From assembly GCF_019969845.1 (NCBI RefSeq), contig NZ_JAHXYR010000007.1:124001-188000 (forward strand): 64,000 nt of DNA. Reading direction: 5' to 3'. Source of the stretch: Sphingobacterium sp. GVS05A. Its GTDB lineage: Bacteria > Bacteroidota > Bacteroidia > Sphingobacteriales > Sphingobacteriaceae. The position numbers were made by a program, and so were the translations under genes. The notes under the pieces were generated by a model. The model searched no databases and had not been told where the DNA came from. It saw only the letters and a program-made list of their open reading frames with translations. Shown here piece after piece: positions 16,194 through 26,322 of the stretch (within the stretch, counting starts at the first letter, position 1; the number at the start of each line of letters is the position of its first letter).

Positions 16194-18557
16194 ATGAAAC
16201 TCCAAATACTACTTTTGACAGCGATGTCAACATTGCTTTATCCACAGCTCCAGGCGCAACAATTGCCTTATAAGGATAGCCGTCTCACTACCGAACAACG
16301 TGTCAATGATCTTTTGGGGCGAATGACTGTAGAGGAGAAGGTGGGGCAGCTGAGTAAATTGCTTGGGTGGGAAATGTATGAGAAGAAGGGAAAGCATGTA
16401 GGGGTGAGCGACAAATTAAAGAAAGCGGTCAAAGAGCAACATATCGGGTTGTTGTGGGCTACACTGCGTGCCGATCCTTGGACGCAAAAAACACTCCTGA
16501 ATGGCCTTAATCCGATTGAGGCTGCACGAGCGACCAACGCCATTCAACGGTATATGCTGGATAGTACCCGTTTGGGAATCCCATTGCTGCTGTCGGAGGA
16601 GGCTCCACATGGACATATGGCTATTGGTGCTACAGTATTTCCGACAGCAATAGGACAGGCGAGTACCTGGAATCCAAATCTGATTCAACGCATGGCATCA
16701 ACGATAGCGCTGGAGACCTATGCTGTAGGGGGAAAAAATGGCTATGGGCCAGTCCTGGATCTTGCGCGCGACCCGCGCTGGTCGCGGACAGAAGAAACTT
16801 ATGGTGAGGATCCTTATTTAACCGGCAAGATGGGGATTGCGATGATCCGTGGTTTTCAAGGTGAGAAACTTGGACAACTGGATAAAATTATTGGTACATT
16901 AAAACACTTTGTCGCTTATGCTGCACCGGATGGTGGACACAATGGTGAATCGGTATCATTTGGTGAACGGAGTCTAAGACACTATTTTTTACCACCTTTC
17001 GAAAAGGCCGTTAAATCTGGCGCAGGCTCGGTCATGACAGCTTATAATAGTATTGATGGAATTCCATGCTCCGCAAATCCTTGGTTGTTAAAGGATGTTC
17101 TTCGTAAAGATTGGGGCTTTAAAGGATTTGTAGTATCCGATTTATTGAGTATCTCCGGCCTTAATGGGGGGCATGCGACAGCTTCTACAGCGGAGGAAGC
17201 TGCTTCACAAAGTATACATGCGGGATTGGATGTTGACCTGAGCGGATCGGGATATGGTCCTAATCTTTTGAAAGCTGTGCAACAAGGTCTAGTAGAGCCT
17301 GCTGTATTGGATACGGCGGTAGCCCGTGTATTACGGATGAAGTTTGACCTTGGTCTATTTGACCGTCCCTATGTAGACGAGAAGCAGGTGATCCAGAAAG
17401 TTGCCACAGCGCAGAATAAATCTGTTGCGCGACAGGTTGGCCGGGAATCCATCATCTTGCTGAAAAACGAACAAAATATCTTACCATTAAGCAAATCGTT
17501 GAAACGCATTGCGGTCATCGGACCGAATGCCGACAATGCTTACAATCAACTGGGTGACTATACTGCTCCACAGGCTGATGGTAAGATACAGACTGTATTG
17601 ACAGGTATTCGCGCGACAGTAGGTAAAGGTACGCAAGTTGATTATGTAAAAGGTTGCGCGATACGTGACACGACGAATTCTGATATTGCGGCTGCGGTGG
17701 CAGCAGCACAGCAAGCCGATGCTGTGGTTTTGATTCTCGGCGGTTCCAGTGCACGGGATTTCAAAACTTCCTACCAGGCAACGGGAGCGGCAAATGTAGA
17801 TCCCAATACGGTTAGTGATATGGAAAGTGGTGAAGGGTTTGACCGCGTTTCGTTGGATATGATGGGCGATCAATTAAAACTGATGAAAGCGGTCCAGGCA
17901 ACAGGCAAGCCTGTGGTGCTGGTGACCATTATGGGAAGACCGCTTAATCTAAATTGGGCGGCGGAGCATATTCCCGCAATTGTGAATGCCTGGTATCCCG
18001 GACAGGAGGGAGGATTAGCCATTGCTGATGTCTTGTTTGGTGATTATAATCCAGCAGGCCGGTTACCGATTTCTGTACCACGATCTGTGGGTCAGCTTCC
18101 GGTACATTATAATCATACGAAACCTAAACATCATGATTATGTGGAGATGTCCGCCAAACCTTTGTATGCTTTTGGCTATGGGTTAAGTTACAGTAAGTTT
18201 GAATACAGTAACCTACAGGTAGTACTGACCGAAGGCGCAGCTGATTTTATCTGTACAGTGTCCTTTGATGTCGAAAATAGGGGTAGTGTGGCTGGTGATG
18301 AGGTAGCACAATTATATGTTGTCGATGAAGTCAGTTCGGTAGTAACACCCATTATACAGTTAAAACAATTTGAACGCAAGGCTATTGCAGCAGGAACGAA
18401 AGAGCGGTACACTTTCCAGCTGAGCAAAGAAGACCTCAAACTGTGGAATGCAACTAATGCCTGGAAAACAGAAAAAGGAAAATTCAAATTGCTGGTTGGC
18501 GCATCATCCGATGATATTCGATTGAAAGGGGAGATGGAGCTAAAAAAGGATTATTAA
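16194..18557 (+). CDS. Glycoside hydrolase family 3 (beta-glucosidase / beta-xylosidase type)
   Basis: This exported GH3 exo-glycosidase of 787 residues has a signal peptide (1-21). The N-terminal GH3 domain (about 30-400) carries the substrate-binding block LKHFVAYAAPDGGHNGE. The nucleophile motif GFVVSD gives Asp316 as the likely nucleophile. The C-terminal GH3 sandwich (about 420-650) follows, with IAVIGPNADN, and then a fibronectin-III-like domain (about 690-775, GDEVAQLYV). It should remove beta-linked glucose or xylose from oligosaccharide ends, probably in the periplasm. BglX-like naming is possible, but substrate preference cannot be settled from sequence. It stands alone, with a possible LacI-type operator upstream and a strong bidirectional terminator downstream. 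Confidence 0.92.
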   Translation: MKLQILLLTAMSTLLYPQLQAQQLPYKDSRLTTEQRVNDLLGRMTVEEKVGQLSKLLGWEMYEKKGKHVGVSDKLKKAVKEQHIGLLWATLRADPWTQKTLLNGLNPIEAARATNAIQRYMLDSTRLGIPLLLSEEAPHGHMAIGATVFPTAIGQASTWNPNLIQRMASTIALETYAVGGKNGYGPVLDLARDPRWSRTEETYGEDPYLTGKMGIAMIRGFQGEKLGQLDKIIGTLKHFVAYAAPDGGHNGESVSFGERSLRHYFLPPFEKAVKSGAGSVMTAYNSIDGIPCSANPWLLKDVLRKDWGFKGFVVSDLLSISGLNGGHATASTAEEAASQSIHAGLDVDLSGSGYGPNLLKAVQQGLVEPAVLDTAVARVLRMKFDLGLFDRPYVDEKQVIQKVATAQNKSVARQVGRESIILLKNEQNILPLSKSLKRIAVIGPNADNAYNQLGDYTAPQADGKIQTVLTGIRATVGKGTQVDYVKGCAIRDTTNSDIAAAVAAAQQADAVVLILGGSSARDFKTSYQATGAANVDPNTVSDMESGEGFDRVSLDMMGDQLKLMKAVQATGKPVVLVTIMGRPLNLNWAAEHIPAIVNAWYPGQEGGLAIADVLFGDYNPAGRLPISVPRSVGQLPVHYNHTKPKHHDYVEMSAKPLYAFGYGLSYSKFEYSNLQVVLTEGAADFICTVSFDVENRGSVAGDEVAQLYVVDEVSSVVTPIIQLKQFERKAIAAGTKERYTFQLSKEDLKLWNATNAWKTEKGKFKLLVGASSDDIRLKGEMELKKDY

Positions 18558-18567
18558 AACAGCTTAC

Positions 18568-18614
18568 CAAATAAACACAGGGATCTATTTTCAATAGATC
18601 CCTGTGTTTATTTG
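18568..18614. terminator. Strong bidirectional terminator, contains the stop codon of the minus-strand gene
   Basis: A perfect 22-bp inverted repeat (18568-18589 with 18593-18614) has a three-base loop. It lies between the convergent GH3 and sialidase-like genes. The stop codon of the minus-strand gene (18608-18610) sits within the right arm. Confidence 0.88.
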
Positions 18615-19642
18615 AGGACAATGTGTTTGATACTCTTTCTATTCCAGGTATAGGTGATATGTATCAGACCACTTTTATCCTGTATAATGGTCGGATAAGA
18701 ATATTCATCTCCTTTGACCCCATCTTCCAAAGTTAGTGTATCATGCCAGTGAAGACCATCATGGGACGTTGCGACATGTAGTTTTGTTCGTCCTTCCCAC
18801 CATTCATTTCCAGCGATTGCTGGATTGTATACGATCATAAATAATCCATTTTTCAATCGAATGGCATCGGTTGCCGAATTCGGATTGAGCAGGTTGGTGG
18901 CTTTCCATGGTCCCCAGCTGTTGCCTTGGTCGGAAGAAAAAGCACTCATTACCTTATTTTCTTTACTGCGACAAAGTACTTGAATCCGTCCATTTGAATG
19001 TTGGACAATACTTGGTTGAATTACTTGGATGCTAGTGTCGGGCCGTATTTTACTGATAGACCAGGTTTTACCATGATCGCGACTGAGCTCGACATGTGCT
19101 TTCCAGATTTCGTCTTTTGATTCGGTGCTGGAAGGAGATAGTATGTCACCATTAGACAATGTCAATGGTTTGTTTTTGATTGGTCCCAATATGCCCTCAG
19201 GTAATTGTTGAGCTGTGGACCAATTATGACCTTTATCAAGTGAGTATTTGACATAGCCCTTCCATTCGCGTGGATTGGGACCAATTTTATAGAACAAATA
19301 TAGGCTGTCGTTCGTTAGGTGTTGATAAAGCACAGGGTTCCAGGTTGGATAGCGTTTACCTTCGAGGATTCCATCTGCGATTTGAACTGGTGATTGCCAC
19401 CGCCCGTTGGCGTAAATGGAGCTCCATATCACGACATCGGGATTGGATTCATGTGTGCCGCCAAACCAGCATGCCAGGAGGCTGTCTTTGCCGATGGATT
19501 GTATGGTTGAGGCATGGCATTGTTTGAAATTGACCTGTCCCTCTTGGAAGATCTGTTGGGAGGAGATTATCTGCGGCTTGTAGCTTTTACAAGAGTAAAA
19601 TGTTAGGAGTGATAATGCTAAATATAAGGTTATTTGTTTCAT
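18608..19642 (-). CDS. BNR/Asp-box sialidase-like lipoprotein
   Basis: This is a six-bladed beta-propeller of the sialidase-like superfamily (COG4692/BNR_2 type). Four Asp-box repeats are visible: SLDKGHNW, SRDHGKTW, SSDQGNSW and TSHDGLHW. I start it at the ATG at 19642 because the following 18 residues form a lipoprotein signal with LTFYSC and the acylated Cys at 18. A further ATG nine codons upstream adds nothing useful. The protein is shorter than classical GH33 sialidases, and I do not see the FRIP motif. A true sialidase activity is therefore uncertain, and another glycan-processing activity is possible. It lies downstream of the fucosidase gene on the same strand. Confidence 0.75.
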   Translation of the reverse strand: MKQITLYLALSLLTFYSCKSYKPQIISSQQIFQEGQVNFKQCHASTIQSIGKDSLLACWFGGTHESNPDVVIWSSIYANGRWQSPVQIADGILEGKRYPTWNPVLYQHLTNDSLYLFYKIGPNPREWKGYVKYSLDKGHNWSTAQQLPEGILGPIKNKPLTLSNGDILSPSSTESKDEIWKAHVELSRDHGKTWSISKIRPDTSIQVIQPSIVQHSNGRIQVLCRSKENKVMSAFSSDQGNSWGPWKATNLLNPNSATDAIRLKNGLFMIVYNPAIAGNEWWEGRTKLHVATSHDGLHWHDTLTLEDGVKGDEYSYPTIIQDKSGLIHITYTWNRKSIKHIVLK

Positions 19643-19810
19643 TCTGTTAGTATGTACTGACAAGTTCACAAGTGCTGTCTTTTTATAGCTAGTGTTTTTA
19701 GTTATTCGGGTATTAATTGAGAACGGAAATCGGGACGATTTATATTTGCTGGTTTTCAGTAGTCGATGAAAATCCTCGAAAATACCTGAAGTCGATCATC
19801 GTTATCGGAT

Positions 19811-19850
19811 AATAAAAAAGCAGCTGATGTAATTCAGCTGCTTTTTTATT
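19811..19850. terminator. Terminator after the fucosidase gene, overlaps its stop codon
   Basis: A perfect 17-bp inverted repeat (19811-19827 with 19834-19850) has a six-base loop and A/T-rich ends that give T-runs on both strands. It should end fucosidase transcription on the minus strand, so the sialidase-like gene downstream probably has its own promoter in 19643-19810. Confidence 0.85.
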
Positions 19851-21285
19851 ACTTGCTTTGCAATTGAATCGCGGTAGCATAATTGAATCTGGTGCCCGGA
19901 CTTCTCAGGGTGATCTGGTTGTCACGTTGCGACCAATCCAAGCGACCTTTATGTCCTAAGATTGTGACTTTTTTCACTTTAAAATTGTCAGGCACCTGAA
20001 AAACATATTCATTCGGCTGTTGATAAGTGTCCCCTTGTGAAAGGTGGAATACATTGACGATCTTGCTGTCCTTACTTCTGGTGTAATAATAGTCACCTTG
20101 ATGGTAAGGGGCAACGGTACGTGTTGCATATACTGCGCTTTGATTCATTTTCATCCAAGCAGATAATTCGTTTAGACGATCATATGCTGCTTGGTCATAG
20201 TCACCTTTGGGGCCTGGGGCGATGTTAAGTAAATAGTTACCACCACGGGAAATAATCTTGACAAGCGTTTCGACGATTTTCTTTGTTGGTTTGTAATTGT
20301 CATTTGGAACATAGCTAAAGGAGTCTCCCATAGTGATGCAGCTTTCCCAAGGGATGTCCAACGGATGCTCAGGGATAGCCTGTTCGGGTGTCACATAATT
20401 TTCCCAGTTTCCGGGAACAGTACGGTCTACGACAATAAGGCCTGGTTGATTTTTTCGGGCCATACCACCGATGCGGTCCATATCAATATTTTGATCCACT
20501 TTGATTGTCTGTTGCCAGTCTACTGACTTGTCTACAGTTTCTAAGGGACGTACTTGTCCACCGTCCAGCCATAGAATATCCACCTTTCCATACTCCGATG
20601 TTAGTTCATCGATCTGGTTGTAGGTGAAATCTTTAAATTTCTGCCAACGTTCAGGATATTTTTTCGGGTCATAATTTACATTTCTGTCCTTAGGTGGGAA
20701 ATAGGGCCACCAATAGTATTCGGAGTGCCAGTCCGGTTTGGAGAAGTAAGCTCCGATTTTGAACCCGTCGTTGCGAAATGTATTGAAGATCTCTTTGGTC
20801 ACATTTGCCTTTGGATTGGAGGAGAAAGGTGTTTTGGTAGAAGTAATCTTATAATCTGATTCTTTGGTGTCGAACATCGCAAAACCATCGTGGTGCTTGG
20901 TTGTAAAGACCACATATTTCATTCCGGCTGCTTTGGCTGCATCAGCCCATTTTTGAGGATTGAAATCTGTCGGGTTGAATGTTGTCTGCAGATTTTCGTA
21001 ATTCTTGAGGTATTCAAAATAGGTTTTACCATGCTCTGGTTTGCGTTGTGTCCAGCCCTCATCTTCGGGACAGATACTCCAGCTTTCAACAATTCCCCAT
21101 TGACTGTAGGTTCCCCAGTGCATGAAAAGACCGAATTTCATGTCCTGCCATTGTTCGAGGTTTTCGATCACTAAAGGATCTGTAGGTTTTTGGTAGCCGC
21201 CCGATACATTGTGTGCTTGCCCAAAGGCAAATGTAGAGGTTGTTGCCAGTAGTGCGGTTGATATAATAGTTGTCAGTTTTTGCAT
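19849..21285 (-). CDS. Alpha-L-fucosidase, glycoside hydrolase family 29
   Basis: This exported GH29 enzyme removes alpha-linked L-fucose from glycan ends. I choose the ATG at 21285, which starts a clean signal peptide (MQKLTTIISTALL to AFGQA); the longer frame to 21321 adds 12 residues without function. GH29 hallmarks are the N-terminal WGIVESW, the block TTKHHDGFAMFDTKES, and the nucleophile in ILWLDGG (Asp241). At 478 residues it has the length of a single catalytic domain plus a C-terminal beta-sandwich. It lies 73 bp beyond the end of the first SusD gene, with a moderate terminator between. It is the best clue that the neighbouring SusC/SusD pairs handle fucosylated glycans. Confidence 0.93.
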   Translation of the reverse strand: MQKLTTIISTALLATTSTFAFGQAHNVSGGYQKPTDPLVIENLEQWQDMKFGLFMHWGTYSQWGIVESWSICPEDEGWTQRKPEHGKTYFEYLKNYENLQTTFNPTDFNPQKWADAAKAAGMKYVVFTTKHHDGFAMFDTKESDYKITSTKTPFSSNPKANVTKEIFNTFRNDGFKIGAYFSKPDWHSEYYWWPYFPPKDRNVNYDPKKYPERWQKFKDFTYNQIDELTSEYGKVDILWLDGGQVRPLETVDKSVDWQQTIKVDQNIDMDRIGGMARKNQPGLIVVDRTVPGNWENYVTPEQAIPEHPLDIPWESCITMGDSFSYVPNDNYKPTKKIVETLVKIISRGGNYLLNIAPGPKGDYDQAAYDRLNELSAWMKMNQSAVYATRTVAPYHQGDYYYTRSKDSKIVNVFHLSQGDTYQQPNEYVFQVPDNFKVKKVTILGHKGRLDWSQRDNQITLRSPGTRFNYATAIQLQSK

Positions 21286-21311
21286 GTATAAATATAATGA
21301 AAATGAACATA

Positions 21312-21337
21312 AGAAAGCCACCCGAGAGTGGCTTTCT
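21312..21337 (-). terminator. Terminator after susD copy 1
   Basis: AGAAAGCCAC and GTGGCTTTCT form a 10-bp stem with a six-base loop, just downstream of the susD stop at 21359. The T-run is short, so some read-through into the fucosidase gene is possible. Confidence 0.65.
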
Positions 21338-21358
21338 ATTTGGTAGATGTAGTGTCGA

Positions 21359-22939
21359 TTAATTGACGTCCCAGAAAATTTTGGTGTCCGGTGTGTCTTT
21401 ACTTTTTACTTCATCGTAATTTTTTGTGTTGTAAGTAGCCTCTGTTTGAGGTAGCGTTAATCTGACAGGGACAGTTTTTTGTCTATCAGAAGAAAATGTT
21501 GGGATAGTAAATTTGGGGTAATCTAAACGTCGTTGTTCTGACCAGTTTTCCACAGCCTGGAACAAGTTGAAATGTAACCATTTTTGTGTGGCGATCAATT
21601 GCATTTTATTACTCGCATTATCCCAGTTGACAGCTGTTACAAAATCATTAATCTGAGTCGTTGTAGGGACAGTAGCTTTAGCAATAGTAGCATCATCACT
21701 TTTCTGACTAATCTTCGTATAGAGGTCTACCGATTCTTTCAATGCTATTTCAAATACAGATTTCGCTTTTGTATTATTGTTGTGTTTATTATAGTATTCA
21801 GCTAATAAGAAGTTTACTTCAGAGGCGGTTACCAATAGACCGGGAAGAAATTTGTTTCGCGAAATCGTGTTACGATGTAAGAAGCTTAACGTTGTTCCCC
21901 TGACCAAAATGTTTTGGTCAGCTGATGACGCGCTCTGATCGAGACCAATATAAGCTTTATTTGCAGTTGAACCAGTTTCAAATAACAACTGGCGACGGGG
22001 GTCGTTGATTTTATTCATTTCATCAATCATATATTTACTGGCTATGTTTGAATACCAACCATCTGTTTCAAAAGCACCTTTGACGTCTTCGGATTTAATA
22101 TCTGAGCTTATATTAAAAATATCAATTTGGGCGTTTTCACTATTTGTTAAAATAAGAGGATAGTTCGTTGGATCTTCTACAATCTGAGCAAGTTCCGTGG
22201 CCGCTCTCGCAGAAAATTGAGAAGTTCCAGAAACGCGGGTTAACATTCTTAAACGAAGTGAATTACAATATTTTGTCCATAAAGTGATATCACCATTGTT
22301 AACTAAATCCTGTGTTTTGAAGGTGGCGGCAAAAGTTTGTGGAACGGTAGTAGACTTTAGTTCAGTACTAATTGCTTTTAAATCATCTAACATGGTGGTA
22401 TAAATATCCTCTGCTTTGTCATACTTTGGATAAGATATTGTATAATCCCCCCCGTTTCCCATTAATTTACCCGCTTCTGTCCAAGGAATATCGCCTACTA
22501 AGTCTACCATTTGTTGCGTTTGGTCATAAAACAAAACTTTCGCGGCCAAGGCCATTGCCCTTTTCTGAATTTTATCCTCAGCGCTTAGTGCGTCATACAA
22601 ACGAACAAATTCCTTGTATTGTGCTAGACCAGCATAATATTTGTTCCATCTTTCTTCTACGGCGGCAGAGCCAGGGATTAATTGATTGGCCTGATTTACA
22701 GATCCAAGATTTTGGATGTATAGATTGATTGTTGGGCGTAATGTGATGAAATAATTGCCATAGGTTGGTATGATTAATGCTCGAAAGTCATAAATCATAC
22801 CAGTAAATTGCTTTTCTGGCGTTGATTCTGACACTTTACCTGGGTTTTTATAAAAATCACCAAAAGAATCTTTTTTACAAGATGTTATCGTCGATATGGA
22901 AGCTGCAAGAAGCCCCAAAATAAAAATTTGTTTTTTCAT
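21359..22939 (-). CDS. SusD/RagB-family lipoprotein (copy 1)
   Basis: This 526-residue surface lipoprotein is the partner of the SusC copy directly upstream (11 bp gap). The lipoprotein signal ends TITSC with Cys21. Helical repeats follow with the conserved DLVGDIPWTEAGKL segment. The C-terminus has TASEVNFLLAEYY and TQKWLHFNLFQAVENWSEQRR, both typical of the family. It should bind glycan at the cell surface and cap the SusC channel. It is the last gene of the ROK-susC-susD unit that begins at 27486 and lies upstream of the fucosidase gene. The ligand is not known. Confidence 0.92.
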   Translation of the reverse strand: MKKQIFILGLLAASISTITSCKKDSFGDFYKNPGKVSESTPEKQFTGMIYDFRALIIPTYGNYFITLRPTINLYIQNLGSVNQANQLIPGSAAVEERWNKYYAGLAQYKEFVRLYDALSAEDKIQKRAMALAAKVLFYDQTQQMVDLVGDIPWTEAGKLMGNGGDYTISYPKYDKAEDIYTTMLDDLKAISTELKSTTVPQTFAATFKTQDLVNNGDITLWTKYCNSLRLRMLTRVSGTSQFSARAATELAQIVEDPTNYPLILTNSENAQIDIFNISSDIKSEDVKGAFETDGWYSNIASKYMIDEMNKINDPRRQLLFETGSTANKAYIGLDQSASSADQNILVRGTTLSFLHRNTISRNKFLPGLLVTASEVNFLLAEYYNKHNNNTKAKSVFEIALKESVDLYTKISQKSDDATIAKATVPTTTQINDFVTAVNWDNASNKMQLIATQKWLHFNLFQAVENWSEQRRLDYPKFTIPTFSSDRQKTVPVRLTLPQTEATYNTKNYDEVKSKDTPDTKIFWDVN

Positions 22940-22950
22940 TTTCGTAAAAT

Positions 22951-25900
22951 TTAGAAGCTAGCACGTAGCATTAAACCATAGGTTCTTGTAGCGGGTGATG
23001 TCCCTGCATTTGAAACATTATTAATCCAGTTAGAACCACCTGTCATTTGTTCTGGATCTATATCTTTAATTGACCTGTATACAAAGAATAAGTTGCGACC
23101 AAATGCGGATATTTGTAAATTCTTAGCCTTTAATTTAGCGGCGACTGAAGCAGGTAAACGATAGCCCAGTGATATTTCACGCATTTTTATATAATTATTT
23201 TTTTGTACATAGAGCTCATATCTTGATTGGGAATATTGTGGCCCGCCCCAATTATACGTGCTGTTATAATAGGTAGCCTGCGAAATAATGTTTGTATTAT
23301 TTGTTCCATCTGACAGCTTGCCATCCATAAGCATACCATCGTGATAGACTGTTTCCCCATTTGGACCAGTATTGCCATTTGTGGCAATTCCAATTGTGTT
23401 ACCGCTGGCATCTTTAGTTTGATAATAGCTCAATCCTCCATGGGCTGCATCCATATTATTTAAACTTTCCTCTGTTAACCCTCTACTCGTCATCCAATTT
23501 ATACCGGTAGGCATAACACTTCCTCCGAGTCTAAAATCCATTAAAATATCTAAGTTGAAGTTTTTATAATTGAAGTTGTTGATAAAACCTCCGACTGCTT
23601 TTGGCATTGCATTTCCAGCTTTTATCCACCGATTTCCATCTATCTCATACAAGCCATTTGCGGATACAACCTTATTTCCATTGTCGTCTAATTTAATAGG
23701 TCTTACCATGATGTCACCCATGGGCTGACCTACATTAGCGACTAATTGTGCTGCGTTTCCATCATAATCTCTTAACAATAAGGTGCCGGTATTACCTGGT
23801 AATTCCTTGACCATATTTTTATTCATTGAAAAGTTCAATGTTGTAGACCATCTGAAATTTTCTTTTTGAATTGGTGTACCGTTAATTGCGAATTCCCATC
23901 CCGTATTGCGTAAAGTACCTACGTTTGCTAGGATTGAATTTGATCCAGAGCTGATTGGCAAAGTATAGTTTAAGATCTGATCTTTAATCAATCCATTGTA
24001 ATAAGTGATATCTAGTCCCAATCGCCCGTTTAACATTTTAGTTTCCAACCCAAATTCAATCTCGTTTTTAGTCTCTGGTTTGATAGTTTCATTGCCAAAT
24101 TCAGTGGTAGGCACTGTTGTATATATAACAGAAGCACCGCCATTAGTTTGCGTTCCTAAAGTTTTTTGTGTATAAGCCAGCGCACTTTTATAGATGTCCG
24201 GATAATTGCCAACAATACCCCATGAACCTCGTAATTTGGCATAATTAAAAAATTCTGGTAAATGGAAAGCATCGGACAGAATCAAACTTGAATTTACTGA
24301 TGGATAATAAAGCACATTGTTGTCTGGGCGCATGGTCGAAATTCGTTCGCGACGTAATGTCCCTTCTACATTCCAGAATTCTTTCAAATTGAAATTTAAG
24401 GTTCCAAAGAGAGCGTCTCTTAACATACGGTTTCTATAATTATATCTGTCGCTTCTCGTAGCCTGATTTAATGTTGCATTTACGTCAAACCAATTTCTTA
24501 CAGTTAATCCACCATCAGTTTGGTTTTGTACATATACATCCTCTGATCGTGTTGCTGTATAGCCTCCAACAACTCCGATTTTAATATCTTTATTTAATTG
24601 TTTATTATAAGTAGCCAATAAATCGGTATAATAGATATTTGCATTTTGGTTTCCTAAAGAGAAAAATCCTGAATTTCCGAACAAAAGAGGTTTTTCGTTG
24701 GGTTGTTTATCTTCTGTTTTTAAGGCTGTAACGTCTGCGGAAACGCGTGCACGTAACGACAGATCATTTGTTACACTCCATGTCGCAGTATATGAGCCGA
24801 TTAAACGGTTTGAGTATTCGTCATATTGTTTCGCCTTAGAGTTCCAAGCATACTCTAAAACATCTGCTCGGTAACCATTGTATCGTATATTCTCTCCTGG
24901 AGTTAGGCTTTGGGCATCTGGCGCATCAATTACATATTTATAACCTAAACTCGTTTGATATTTGTCATAGTACCAATCGGGATTATCAAATGTAGAAATC
25001 ATACCTCCAAAGTTGTTAATCAAACGATCCGTTAAAAATGGTCTGTTATGGGTACGTTGATTGACAAAGTTGACAACAACATCATTCTTGAAATTTTTCC
25101 AAAGTGTAAAGCTTGCATTCAGATTTGCGATATTTTTCTTGTTATAAGATTCTAATGCTGTCATCTGATTATCTTGCCGGGTAAGCGAGAAACGAATGTT
25201 GGAATTTTCTGTCGTATTACCCAGTGCTAAGTTGAAAATGCTGTTATTTGGATTGTTGAAAAATTTGTTGTAGGCATTTTGCGCGGAGTAAGGACGAACT
25301 TTTCCGTCCCAAGAAATAATATCCTTTCCATCAAATAAAGGCCCGAAATTCACACTAGTATTCATGACACCCCTATTGACGCCATTTATAGCTTGAGTAT
25401 TTTCATAATATTGGAACATATCATCTGACTGTTTATCATTTTGATATGCCTTAGAGTATCCAGGTCCCCTGACGTCTTGAAATCTTGGTAAATAAGCAAT
25501 TTGATCATGTGTGTAGGTAGCATTAAAATCGAGTGTAAATCCTTTTCCTGCTTTTCCAGATTTTGTAGTTACCAAAACTACACCATTCATTGCTTCCGAT
25601 CCATATAGTGCTGCAGCGGAAGCACCTTTTAGAATACTGATATTTTCGATGTCTTCAGGATTGAGATCTTCCAGTCCATTACCCCGGGCACGTTGATCTC
25701 CCCAGTAATCCGAGTTGTTGAAAGAAGTTTGTCTCATTGGTACCCCGTCAATGATGACTAAAGGTTGGGAATTTCCAGTAATCGAATTCGTTCCACGAAT
25801 ATTAATGTTGATACCTGATGTGGCGCCACCGGGAGCTGCTGAGATACGTACACCTGGTGCCTTACCATATAATGCTCCAGCGAAATTGGGAGATCCTGTT

Positions 25901-26298
25901 TTAGTTAGTTCCTTGGAGTCAACTGTGCTCATAGCATATCCAAGTTCTTTTGGTGCCCGTTTGATCCCCATCGCGGTGACGACTACTTCCTCTAAGTTGG
26001 AAGCATCTTCCGATAGTTTAATATTGATTGTTTTGGTTGCTCCAACAACAATCTCCTGAGATTTGTATCCCACGATGGATACGCGTAATGTTTCGCCTTG
26101 TGCGGCTTGAATTGTAAATGATCCATTAGCCCCTGTTTGCGTACCTCTAGTTGTTCCCTTTACAGAAACAGTAGCACCAGAGATAGGTCCATTAGCATCT
26201 GAAACTATTCCAGAAATGCTTTGCTGCGCGTAGAGTGATGTCGCACTAAAAAGTGTACATAACGCCAACCCTGCAGTTTTTTTGTAAAATAGACTCAT
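22951..26298 (-). CDS. SusC-like TonB-dependent receptor (copy 1)
   Basis: This 1115-residue SusC importer has the signal peptide MSLFYKKTAGLALCTLFSA, nearly identical to those of the copies at 29767 and 37533. The order is: signal peptide, carboxypeptidase-regulatory-like domain (about 26-95), SusC box EEVVVTAMGIKRAPKELGYA, plug (about 115-235, VIIDGVPM and ILKGASAAALYGSEAMNG), barrel. There is no STN domain, so control should be by the ROK regulator encoded 24 bp upstream rather than by an ECF sigma factor. The N-terminal third is strongly conserved with the two paralogues while the barrel has diverged, as expected for importers of different but related substrates. Confidence 0.93.
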   Translation of the reverse strand: MSLFYKKTAGLALCTLFSATSLYAQQSISGIVSDANGPISGATVSVKGTTRGTQTGANGSFTIQAAQGETLRVSIVGYKSQEIVVGATKTINIKLSEDASNLEEVVVTAMGIKRAPKELGYAMSTVDSKELTKTGSPNFAGALYGKAPGVRISAAPGGATSGININIRGTNSITGNSQPLVIIDGVPMRQTSFNNSDYWGDQRARGNGLEDLNPEDIENISILKGASAAALYGSEAMNGVVLVTTKSGKAGKGFTLDFNATYTHDQIAYLPRFQDVRGPGYSKAYQNDKQSDDMFQYYENTQAINGVNRGVMNTSVNFGPLFDGKDIISWDGKVRPYSAQNAYNKFFNNPNNSIFNLALGNTTENSNIRFSLTRQDNQMTALESYNKKNIANLNASFTLWKNFKNDVVVNFVNQRTHNRPFLTDRLINNFGGMISTFDNPDWYYDKYQTSLGYKYVIDAPDAQSLTPGENIRYNGYRADVLEYAWNSKAKQYDEYSNRLIGSYTATWSVTNDLSLRARVSADVTALKTEDKQPNEKPLLFGNSGFFSLGNQNANIYYTDLLATYNKQLNKDIKIGVVGGYTATRSEDVYVQNQTDGGLTVRNWFDVNATLNQATRSDRYNYRNRMLRDALFGTLNFNLKEFWNVEGTLRRERISTMRPDNNVLYYPSVNSSLILSDAFHLPEFFNYAKLRGSWGIVGNYPDIYKSALAYTQKTLGTQTNGGASVIYTTVPTTEFGNETIKPETKNEIEFGLETKMLNGRLGLDITYYNGLIKDQILNYTLPISSGSNSILANVGTLRNTGWEFAINGTPIQKENFRWSTTLNFSMNKNMVKELPGNTGTLLLRDYDGNAAQLVANVGQPMGDIMVRPIKLDDNGNKVVSANGLYEIDGNRWIKAGNAMPKAVGGFINNFNYKNFNLDILMDFRLGGSVMPTGINWMTSRGLTEESLNNMDAAHGGLSYYQTKDASGNTIGIATNGNTGPNGETVYHDGMLMDGKLSDGTNNTNIISQATYYNSTYNWGGPQYSQSRYELYVQKNNYIKMREISLGYRLPASVAAKLKAKNLQISAFGRNLFFVYRSIKDIDPEQMTGGSNWINNVSNAGTSPATRTYGLMLRASF

Positions 26299-26322
26299 GT
26301 TTTAGGTGTTTGTTTAAAAACG

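Noticed and set aside
18608..19642. Confident sialidase (GH33) call
   Set aside because: Asp-boxes show the fold, but I could not see the FRIP motif or a full arginine triad, so only a sialidase-like call is given.
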